64,000 nucleotides of DNA, taken from positions 124,001-188,000 of the forward strand of contig LSAX01000002.1 in the NCBI GenBank assembly GCA_001557505.1, written 5' to 3'. Below the pieces are notes generated by a model. It made no database searches. It was not told the origin of the DNA and was given only the letters and a program-made list of their open reading frames with translations. The position numbers and the translations under genes were made by a program. The stretch comes from Reticulascus tulasneorum (taxonomy: Eukaryota; Ascomycota; Sordariomycetes; Glomerellales; Reticulascaceae). This document shows positions 55,768 through 64,000 of this stretch, one piece after another (position 1 is the first letter of the stretch; each line of letters opens with the position of its first letter).

Positions 55768-56616
55768 CTATCCGCTGAATGAAATGCACATCTCGCCATT
55801 GTCAGTCTCGTACATGGTGACGGCAGCACCATCATCGGCGCTTGTGATATCAGCTGTCGAGGCAACATCTAGACCCTCGACTACTAATGGGTCCTCTTTT
55901 CTCCTCTCATCACCATCACCTTGTCCAAGATACGCAGCTTTAGTTACATAATCTTTGACTTCGACATTGCCCCTTCTCTTCAGGGATATTTTCATCACCT
56001 CATATGCGAAGACGACATCCCCACCAGATTTAAATTCGTCCGTCTCTGTATTCTCGGAAAACCCTTCAACGCCTGCGCCGACCGATATGTCCGGCGTGAC
56101 AGGCGCACCCAGCTCCACACCACCAGCATGTCGCCTATCACGCCCGCTCGAGATGGAGAGGCTCTTTGCGATCTTCAAGCCCGTGATGATATATAAGGGC
56201 TTGAAGCTTCCAAAACCAAGGGCTCCGCTCTTGATAGCTGCCTGGATTCGGGGATTATTCAGCCTTGCGGCGATTTCTTCTTCGCTAGGTACTGTCTTGA
56301 AATATCGTGTTTCGAGACATGTCATAGTGCATTGCATGCGACTTTCAACATTTCTCTCCGCGGTGATTTTCGCAGAGGCTATTAGCAAAAACTGTGCCCA
56401 CACAGACAGTTTCCCGCCCCGTCGCTTGCCCCGCTCAAGACTGTAGTCGTGGTCTAGAAAGGTCTCGATTTGGCTCGGATCGAGCTTGTCAGGGTCCAGG
56501 GCATCGAGGACTCTGTGAGGCCGGAAGGGGTTCGCAAGGATGTTACCCAATGCTATGGGCCCGTCTGGCTTAAACGTGAAGTTGGGGGCGAGGAGGTATG
56601 ATTTAACCAGCGCCAT
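55768..56616 (-). CDS. Candidate fungal gasdermin-like (HET-Q1/RCD-1-type) protein
   Basis: An intronless 282-residue protein starting at ATG 56616. The N-terminus SYLLAPNFTFKPDGPIALGNI followed by PFRPHRVL, the central LYIITGLKIAKSL strand, a Gly-rich GGVELGAPVTPDISVGAG hairpin, and DVVFAYEVMKI belong to a widespread ascomycete family. I associate this family with gasdermin-like pore formers such as Podospora HET-Q1 (278 residues). A flexible acidic tail of about 50 residues follows KAAYL at about 226-230. In HET-Q1 a similar short tail is removed by a subtilisin-like protease to release killing activity. It is convergent with the ankyrin-S8 protease gene, 145 bp apart. The gasdermin assignment is from memory of family patterns and gene context, not from a search. 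If wrong, it is a conserved fungal protein of unknown function. Confidence 0.5.
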   Translation of the reverse strand: MALVKSYLLAPNFTFKPDGPIALGNILANPFRPHRVLDALDPDKLDPSQIETFLDHDYSLERGKRRGGKLSVWAQFLLIASAKITAERNVESRMQCTMTCLETRYFKTVPSEEEIAARLNNPRIQAAIKSGALGFGSFKPLYIITGLKIAKSLSISSGRDRRHAGGVELGAPVTPDISVGAGVEGFSENTETDEFKSGGDVVFAYEVMKISLKRRGNVEVKDYVTKAAYLGQGDGDERRKEDPLVVEGLDVASTADITSADDGAAVTMYETDNGEMCISFSG

Positions 56617-57323
56617 GCTTTGCAGAGTGGATGAAAGAAGCAATCAAAGACTCGTTGAAAGCTCCTTCGAGGACTGGGATTTGGGGATCTGGACGGGGAT
56701 GAACGCTCCTGCGGGACATCAGGGGTCACGCCTGATCCACGAGACCACCCTACTGGGCGGTCGACATCGGCAGAACAATATACAACACGTGACGTAGGCT
56801 TGAAGCCAACAACCCACCGCTGCCTATTAATCTACGCCGCTGGATGTCACGATCGCTGTACTGTACTGGCAAAGTACACAATGCCAATGACAGAGCTGAG
56901 AGTTTACGTTGGCGATGAGATCAGATGGCAGCGAATATCACAATAAGCTAGACCGTGGCCTGGGTTGCTGGGCTTGATACCCTGGCTGTCTTGAGCTATA
57001 GCACAGAGATAGGCTGGGGTGAGTCGGTACCTCTTCACGCGACAGCCTGTGGCATCTTTTGCCAGCCCGCAGATCTGAAGGCGGTCCGGTTCCACCGCCC
57101 CCCCCCTTTCTCAACGAGCTGCGCCCTGCTCAGTGGCTAAGAATACACCGTCCGTGGGGCATCGTTCCGGACGGCATACTGATTTCCCGCGTGCTGCAGT
57201 GTCGTTGGGCGTCCAACCTCACTTTCTCGGTGTGCCAAACCTTGATGTTCTCACGAGTTCGGAGCCCAGAGTCCCCATCCTAGACCGAACCCGCTTAATT
57301 GAAATCCGTTTTCTCGATAAAAA
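56617..57323. other. Intergenic, divergent promoters
   Basis: This is 707 bp between the starts of the gasdermin-like gene and the LRR pseudogene. A C8 homopolymer at about 57101-57108. An upstream exon of the LRR gene (for example an F-box) could lie here but I could not define it. Confidence 0.35.
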
Positions 57324-58874
57324 ATGGGACAGGCTCAGGTGAAGTGTCGCGCGGAGCAGGAGTTCTTCGGCAATTCGGACCTGCTGCACTGCCTGGCTGA
57401 ACAGGTAACTTGCAACAGTGATATCCTGGTCATTCACTAACTGGTCTCGCTAGACAAGGAATCGCCAGTCACTCCTACACACTTTTAGGTAAGTCTCAGC
57501 TATTCGCTCCCTGCTAATTCTGTGCCATAACTAATCGTGTAACTGAAAAGATGGCATGAAATACCCTTCGGGTCGACACCATTTTCGGGGAAATCACTTC
57601 AGATCCTTCAAAGATCTTGCTCGCGAATTAGATCCGTATCTTTTAGTTTGCCTGGAGATATTGTCCAGCAATCCCGGACCAGGCCGATTTCGAATGCTCC
57701 GACGGCCTCAATTAGGTCCTCCCCGCATTACACAAACTTGACAACCCCTTTTCTCGCAGATATAGTGTATGAGCTTATCCGACAGAGGAAAATAATCGTC
57801 GACATTCTTGTCGCATCTCCAGCTCTTTCGTCGTTAGGGTTCTTAATTAAGTATAAACTCTGGGGGCCGGAGTACACCGACAAGTTTTGGCAGTGTAACA
57901 ACCTCCTGTTCGATATTTGCATCGACTACAAACACGCCAAGGCAAAGCCTCTCAGGCTTCGAAAGCTTCATTTCAGGCAGGGTCTTCGACTTTATAGAGG
58001 TCAAGACCGGGCGATTATTGATAAAATCAAGCAAGGTGGTAAGCAGGTTCAAGACCTTCTACAATATGCGCAGACACCTGCACGTTATCTGTGCGATTTG
58101 GTTGATATGTCGACTCTTCAAGAACTTCTTGTCAATGATGATGAGCCAAGTCATTCGGATTTATCAACAACACAAGGCAGACTATAGGAGTCCGGAGGTT
58201 CACCTCGGTCGACATTTACTTGTGATATAGTGCCAAATCTTTGTCGCGTTATGGTTCCCAGGTACGAGCATGGACTTCATGAATGGTATCGAAAACACAG
58301 GCCTACCTATAAAAACCAGCCAGCTGTCTTATATCATCTCTACGACAGGAAAAAGAAGGTTACCATTGCAGATCTACTACGCGAGCATGTTGCCATAAAG
58401 CCAAGGATGCTCTTTGTGAATATGGCTGATGAAGTTGAGAGGGGAAACTCAGTCAACGATATCCTACACAGTATTTCAAACCTCAACTGCTGTGTAGGCC
58501 TCAAACTGAGTGCTTTAGATCTCTGGGATGCAACATTCGAGCATCTTTACCTTCCTGTGCTATGATCATTAAATGGCCTCGGGCAACTTTCTCTCCAACC
58601 TACAAGCTGGTGAAGTGGGCTGGTAAATAGCTGCGGGGAGGAGAGAGCAAGGGACGATGGTGAGAGATGTGCCAAGTTGAGAGCCACTGCTCTGCGTATT
58701 TCAGAAGTGTGCGCTTCTCTACAGTACATCAATCTCGCTGTGGCTCAGGTGGGGGCATGCACCTATCACATAATTAGAGACAAAAGCGGTGGCGTCTTCA
58801 GCCTCGATGAACTTGACAGAGGCGAGGCAGAGGAGGTGGAGCTATTCCGTCCGATAGCAGACCTAGGAGAATGA
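57324..58874 (+). pseudogene. LRR (F-box-associated type) protein gene with three in-frame stops
   Basis: Exons 57324-57404 and 57454-57488 (GTAACT...CTAG and GTAAGT...AAAG introns) lead into a long exon 57551-58874. The same frame continues through three stop codons: TAG 58185-58187, TGA 58563-58565 and TGA 58611-58613. Without them the protein would be about 480 residues. Leucine-rich motifs recur (LQILQRSCSRIRSVSFSLPG; PLRLRKLHF; LVDMSTLQELLV; LGQLSLQPTSW; CASLQYINLAVAQVG). The end DELDRGEAEEVELF is also found as a second partial copy 460 bp downstream. CAG-to-TAG and CGA-to-TGA changes explain all three stops. The family is not named with certainty; a missing upstream F-box is likely. Confidence 0.55.
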
Positions 58875-59575
58875 GAGGAGCATTATGTGGTTGGAAATAA
58901 TTGGCCAAGGGGGGGGAATCGAGTGGAGATGGACGGTTGTTCGGAAGTAGGTTAAGCTCGCAACAACGGATTGCAATGACATGAATCGTAAATCAGGATA
59001 GCTACAAATCTCTATATTCCCGCTGTGCTGCCATATCCCGTGGGCCTCTACAATTGTTATTCGACGCGAAATGGTCTGCAACAACAACCTCCCGTGACTG
59101 CAGACAGGCCAGGGAACAGGATGGGATGTCTTCTTATCCAAATTCTCCATTCAAATGAAGTCTCATACATGACCCGCTTAGCATGGCCTCTGGTAGCTAT
59201 ATTGCCGAGCATTCTTGGTATGAGTATCGGTCTCCAGGCGAAAAAGAATGATGGCATTTCCGCCTCGAAGACCTCGACAGAGATGAGGCAGAGGCGGTGG
59301 AGCTATCGTCTATTTTTAGAGGTGGTGACAGAGAGAAGTAGTATAGCCCACCACTTCCGAAGCTATTTGAACATGAAGACCGTCTGGGCTGTTCTTCACA
59401 GTGACAATATGGGAATTGTCTCGTGATCAGCAGCGTTGTTGCTGTTGCCTAACTGTTGGCTTTGCAATCCTTCTCGTCTTTATCTGGCTGCCCGTACGCG
59501 ATCACGATGTTCATTGCTTGCGTGCTTTCGGGGCCCGAAGATCGGCATTGAGTGGCAGTTGGTGCGACCGGTGGT
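58875..59575. other. Gene-poor stretch with a repeated LRR tail
   Basis: This is 701 bp. Apart from the partial C-terminal copy at 59190-59335, no coding or RNA feature is supported. A G9 homopolymer lies at about 58910-58918. Confidence 0.4.
59190..59335 (+). pseudogene. Second, partial copy of the LRR gene 3' end
   Basis: The segment 59262-59307 is about 80% identical to 58802-58847, and its translation (FRLEDLDRDEAEAVELS) matches the C-terminus of the LRR gene, with a stop just before. Upstream YIAEHSWYEYRSPG is probably part of the same decayed copy. It suggests an old tandem duplication. Confidence 0.5.
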
Positions 59576-60746
59576 TCATTTCCTTTCCGCTGTGCCTCTA
59601 TTCTGGCTACCCACTTCACCATCAACAGTTCGCTCTGGAATTTGAGAAGAGTTTTCTCCACCACTGACGACGAGTTCCAGAAGATTTGGACGATGTAGGA
59701 ACCTAAAATAGTAAGATGCCGATTCTTCTGAGAGGGATGTTGGGGAGTTTAAAATCCGGGTACCTGGTCTTGAGTACGTTACGACCTCGAAGATGTCAGC
59801 CATGAACAGGCGCCCCTTGAGCTTCATTTTGGTATCCGTAGTCCCGAGATCCGGTACCTCCGACCCCTTGTTGTTCTCACCTCGGTTTTCCTTGGACTTG
59901 ATTTCCTTGAGACAAAGTAGTATGTGCTCGAAGAGGTAGACCTTGTACTAAATTATGTGTCAGTCTCAGGGTCTTCATGCGATCATACTGTGCCTCGTAC
60001 ATGGCTCTGTTTCGATTGGTTGCGTATGACTACGCAATCTCCATGTAATAGTAGCCTTCCGAACATATCCACTTTGTAGCACTTCCAGTCGTCAACCTGT
60101 TGCACCAAATCCTCCATAGCCTCATCCAAGAGAGCTTGATCAGTGTCCATGTTGATCTTCTCCATACATCTCTCCAGGGAGCGAATGCCCCATTCCAGGT
60201 CGGCCCTCATATGTTGGCCATCGCTTTCTTTCAGCAGGTCCTACTTATAGTCAGTGACATGGCTATCTGCCGGAGGTGGGACGCTGAAACCTTCAACAGT
60301 AGTGGGTACTTCGCAAGTCTCGACATTGGTCTCAGCAAGGAGAGATGAAGAACGCTCAGATCTGAAGCTGCAGGATGCTCCGACACTCTAATGCTAGCAA
60401 AGGCTTGGCTCGCAAGTTGGGTTGCTCTCCCACAATTCGGTATAAACGCTTGGTACATATCGAAACCGTCTTGGCAGCCCACGAAGAGATGGCCCCATCT
60501 CTGCTCTGGTTGTGGCATTGATGCCGTGGTCTCGACCAAACTCAAGAAGTGCTTCTGGAAGTCGGCAATTGCGTCGATATTGAGGAAGATTTGGCGAATC
60601 ATGCTTTCGGGAATGAGACTCCTCTGCTGCAATGTGCTCTTGAGACTGTGCAGAGTCTCCAGGGATTTCACATAGCTTCGCTCTGTATCAAGCAACTCTT
60701 GCACAACATGGCCTCGATTACTCATGGCAGACTTAAGTGCGGGCAT
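59576..60746 (-). CDS. Cdc24-like RhoGEF (DH domain and partial PH), short form
   Basis: Three exons, 60746-60291, 60240-60001 and 59947-59576, are joined in phase 0 (introns 50 and 53 nt), giving 355 residues. The DH domain starts with VVQELLDTERSYVKSLETL, continues through IPESMIRQIFLNIDAI and LLRPMSRLAKYPLLLK, and ends with DDWKCYKVDMFGRLLLHG. The PH-like start YKVYLFEHILLCLKEI and MKLKGRLFMADIFEVV follow. These match Cdc24, the GEF for Cdc42. The normal N-terminal calponin-homology part and the C-terminal PB1 domain are missing, and the PH domain ends early. It is either a truncated paralogue or a gene with an unrecognised upstream exon (a frame with EVRAAGYFLERYA lies at 60.8 kb). The donor GTTTCA is weak. 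The true start is uncertain. Confidence 0.65.
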
Positions 60747-61579
60747 GTTCTCTGGACACAGCGTGGCTCAGCTGCTTTCTTGAGATTAACGGTGATCTTA
60801 TGTGAATGTTGTTCAAAATTACTCACACGCGTAGCGCTCCAGAAAGTACCCAGCTGCTCTCACTTCGTTGAGCAAGCCATTAACTGGTTCCTGTTGCGGA
60901 GTGGTGGGGAAGCCCCAGCATGATCAGTTGTGGTTGCAAACATCCATATCACGTGAGTGCCCCGCTTCTCTCAAGTCATCGCTCGAAGAATGCACATCTT
61001 GTAAACCACCCATCATGGCGCGTCCGATAATTAAAAGGCCCATTCCAAAGCTGGGCTATGTAGTTCTGGCAAAGTGGGATCAAATCGGCCTGTGGTGAAA
61101 GCTCCTGATTGCAACGAGAACACAAGAGGACCATGCCCTTTGGTTGTGCATTCCCTTTTCCCCACTTGCAGAACATCTTGTTTGAGTATCACCATGCAAG
61201 GGTACCCCACCAATGGTACAGGATAGGAAACGAATCTCCGCCTTTCACATCATCATGGTCACCACCAAATCACAGGGTCTTCGTGCTTCCACGTGTTGGC
61301 CATTTATGTGGGCACACTCGGAAGAGATGCTCAAGTTGGTCTTGGGCAAGAACAAGTGGTGAACAACCTACTGCTATCGCTCACGTTTCAATCGCCGAGT
61401 GGAGATGATCGATTAGATCTCGCCATACGGATTCCATACATTAATCGTCAATTCCCGGCCTGTCGGGCGTAATAAATAGCCATGCAGAACGCAGTCGCAT
61501 CACGTCCCGTGCATTTTCATCTGCTTGGGACTGACTTGATTTCGACTCTCGATCCGCGCCTCTCCATTTGCCGAGAAAG
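60747..61579. other. Divergent intergenic region
   Basis: This is 833 bp between the GEF-like start and the acid phosphatase start. It may hold an upstream exon of the GEF-like gene near 60.8-60.9 kb; otherwise no gene. No clear TATA box. Confidence 0.35.
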
Positions 61580-63331
61580 ATGACCATCACCCCTATTCTA
61601 AGGCCGGCGCTGGTCCTCCTGGCGACCGCAACTCTCGTCAATGCTGGTCCTCGCATGCTTGCTCCAATTCAAGACATCAATCTGCCATCCAGTGAAAGTG
61701 CAACAAGCCCTCTTCAGCATTTGGGCGCAAACAGCCCATGGTTTGCAGGTGTGCTTTACGTCGACTCCAGGTGGTGGCTCGGCTCTCAAATCTGACCGCG
61801 TCCAGGTCCGAATGTGCATAACATCTCTCCGGAGGTCCCTGAAAACTGCTACATTGACCAAGTAGCATCTACCTCTAGGCATGGCTCGCGATATCCTGAC
61901 CAAGGCGCCCATGATGGCTGGGTGGCGATGCAAAACCGTGTAGGTCTAGATCGTGGTCTCGAGCCAACACTGCGTCTCTAATTCGAACCAGTTCCAATAC
62001 GGTAATTATACAGCCTCCGGCAGTCTTTCATTCATACCGACGTGGCACACGCCTCTCACAAATCTCCCCCTCCAGATTGCGATGGAGAGTCCGACCGGAT
62101 ACAAGGAAAGTTATGATCTGGGATATACAATGAGAACCAGGTACTATGTTCAGGGAGGCACAATTGTAGGCACTCACTGACGTCGCTAACGTGTAGATAT
62201 CCCAACCTCTACACCGAAGGAGACGAATTCCTCGTGTGGGCTAACAACTACACACGCGTTCTTCAGACCGCGAAGATGTTTATGCGCGGCTTCCTCGGGG
62301 ACAACGCTGCACTTTACGGAAAGGTTGTGTCTGTCACATCCAGAGGGTTCCCGGCTGGCATCGGCGACTCCCTCGGACCATCCGACATGTGTCCAAACTT
62401 CAAAGATGTCAACGGCGGGGACCCAGGAACCACATGGAATGATATTTATATTCCCCCGATCATGGAACGCCTTCAGACTCTGATCGATGGGAATCTGACT
62501 CTCGTTTCGGCCGACATAACATCGATTCCTTACATATGCGGGTTCGAAAGCCAAATCACTGGGCGACTATCTTCATTCTGCGACGTCTTCAACGATGAGG
62601 AATTGCTGGATTTTGAGTATGCTCAGGATCTGCGGTACTGGTACGGAGTCGGACCTGGGAGTGGCTTGCCCGCTACGATCATGACACCGTACTTGAATTC
62701 TATCATGGCACTTTTGACCCAAGGGCCTGGTATCAATGGCACTCGGGCCGATGGCAGCCAGTTCGAGGTGCCGCGGCTCATCATGTCGTTCCTGAATGAT
62801 GGCCAATTGAATGAACTTGTCGCAGCCAGCGGGGTGTTCGATGAGCAGGCCCCTCTCCTGGGCACCGATAGAGATGATGGCAGGCTCTACGTCAGTAGTC
62901 GGTTCACGACACAGAGGGGGACTATTGCATTCGAACGACTCAACTGCGTTGTTTCTGGGGATGACACAACCAGCGCTACATCGCAGACTGCTCAGCCTAC
63001 TGCTAGCCCAACGTCGTCTGGCGTGACCTCGAGGACATGCCAGAGACGCCCTGCATCTACTGCAACACCACTGCCGGGAGGTCTTCGGAATGCGACCTTT
63101 ATCCGTATTCGACTAAATGATGCGGTCTATCCGGTACCATTCTGCAAGAGTGGGCCAGGATCCTCGTGTCTTCTAGATGATTATACCAAGTATGTGACTG
63201 AAAAACTGGCATCGCAAGGAAACTGGATTACGAACTGCAATGTTACAACCCCTGGGGCTCCCACAATGGCTAAAGGGGCCAGCTTCTATACCGATCTTAC
63301 GGTGCCGTGGGTACAAACCATTGCGCCGTAG
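61580..63331 (+). CDS. Secreted histidine acid phosphatase (phytase-like)
   Basis: Four exons, 61580-61748, 61806-61939, 61992-62140 and 62197-63331, are all joined in phase and give 528 residues. Residues 1-22 are a signal peptide (LLATATLVNA). The catalytic motif is RHGSRYP with R81 and H82. YTRVLQTAKMFMRGF and CGFESQITG are further family blocks. The proton-donor site, usually His-Asp, reads FLNDGQL (N351-D352), so the His is replaced by Asn. A Ser/Thr-rich linker (about 420-450) precedes a C-terminal block with FIRIRLNDAVYPVPFC. The enzyme should release phosphate from organic phosphates outside the cell. The His-to-Asn change may not matter, since Asp is the acid, but it is unusual. The gene is otherwise intact. 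Confidence 0.88.
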
Positions 63332-63404
63332 AGGGACTATGTGGATGCATACATGCCATATCTATTGATACAGATACCGCTAGATCTAATCTTCGCTCGA
63401 TAGC

Positions 63405-64000
63405 CTAATTCTTCCATCTCTCGAAAGCACCTGGAGGGTGGGTGGTAGACTTCAAAATGTCAACCATAGACTCTAATCCTGCCTCTTCTGCCATTTTCAA
63501 AACGCGACGCCTCCCTATCTCATACCCAGCACCAATGCTCGGCAGCAGTTCCACCACAGCCGTGTGCTCCAGCTTAACTGCATGCCTCAGTGTCCATGCA
63601 TCCCCCATTGCGACTCTGGCACCCGCATCTAGCATCTTCCGTAGCATCACCATGCTCCCTGTTTTTGCGGCGACCGTGAGTAGCGTGCCGCGGCGATACC
63701 CGCCCCGTTCGTTGGGATAGGCGCCACGCTCGAGCAAGAGATCGACGATGTCTCCATGCCCCGCCCTGACGGCGTATACGAGCGGTGTGCCCCAACCTGT
63801 CTCTTTGGCAGCCGGGTCTGCCTTGATCTCCAACAAATACCGTGCCATTACGATGTCGCCTGGTTTTGCCTTTGTCACGAGTTGTTCGGCTTTTGCATTC
63901 GGATCAAACTGGTTGAGAAAGCTACGCAGATACTGGTAGATCTCAGGGGACCGCGTTCTGCACATTCCACTTGCAATATAGAAATACAATTTGGATCCCG
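63405..64000 (-). CDS. Ankyrin-repeat protein, N-terminus beyond the window
   Basis: The frame is open from the right edge to the stop at 63405-63407, about 198 codons. It holds three to four ankyrin repeats (GTPLVYAVRAGHGDIVDLLLERGAYPN, shown here in spirit by TPLVYAVRAGHGDIVDLL; TLLTVAAKTGSMVMLRKML; TLRHAVKLEHTAVVELL) and a short tail. It is the C-terminal part of a separate gene, convergent with the acid phosphatase. The repeats are more diverged than those of the giant ankyrin protein. Confidence 0.75.
   Translation of the reverse strand, partial: GSKLYFYIASGMCRTRSPEIYQYLRSFLNQFDPNAKAEQLVTKAKPGDIVMARYLLEIKADPAAKETGWGTPLVYAVRAGHGDIVDLLLERGAYPNERGGYRRGTLLTVAAKTGSMVMLRKMLDAGARVAMGDAWTLRHAVKLEHTAVVELLPSIGAGYEIGRRRVLKMAEEAGLESMVDILKSTTHPPGAFERWKN

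Overview
The window looks like a chromosome arm of a filamentous ascomycete (Pezizomycotina, probably Sordariomycetes). Genes are monocistronic on both strands and carry short 40-155 nt introns with fungal GTRNGT donors and RCTRAC-like branch sites. The families are typical of these fungi: Zn2Cys6 regulators, a HET-domain protein, GH55 glucanase, P450, histidine acid phosphatase and a DUF3435 recombinase. I saw no tRNA or rRNA gene.

Region by region. 0-13 kb: a truncated secreted protein, a Zn2Cys6 regulator, a zinc alcohol dehydrogenase (two single-base frameshifts), a second medium-chain reductase, an EthD-like protein, a GFA-type zinc protein and a MetX-like alpha/beta hydrolase. 13.8-20 kb: a decayed accessory block with a PD-(D/E)XK nuclease-like gene broken by one stop, an unknown gene, and a badly damaged DUF3435 tyrosine recombinase, the captain of Starship giant transposons. 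20-40 kb: a GNAT acetyltransferase, a HET-domain protein, then secreted and oxidative functions that suit a plant-associated life: GH55 beta-1,3-glucanase divergent from a quercetin dioxygenase, a CE5 esterase, a P450 next to a flavin oxidase, a dienelactone hydrolase convergent with an ACC-deaminase-like enzyme, and a Zn2Cys6 regulator with a 19-nt micro-exon. 44-48 kb: pseudogenes, including an M3 peptidase remnant and an F-box/LRR gene whose middle third is inverted. 48.9-56.6 kb: a 2,215-residue protein of about 56 ankyrin repeats fused to a complete subtilisin-like (S8) protease, tail to tail with a 282-residue gene that resembles fungal gasdermins. 57-64 kb: an LRR pseudogene with three in-frame stops, a Cdc24-like DH-PH protein, a histidine acid phosphatase and the end of another ankyrin gene.

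The most exciting candidate is the ankyrin-S8 protease plus gasdermin-like pair. It has the layout expected of a protease-activated programmed-cell-death or allorecognition module of the HET-Q1/HET-Q2 type, with a very large ankyrin sensor joined directly to the protease. The recurring nonsense codons that can be explained by C:G to T:A transitions in three separate loci suggest past RIP-like mutation of the accessory genes. Three frameshifts in otherwise intact enzyme genes all lie in short homopolymers and may be sequence errors.
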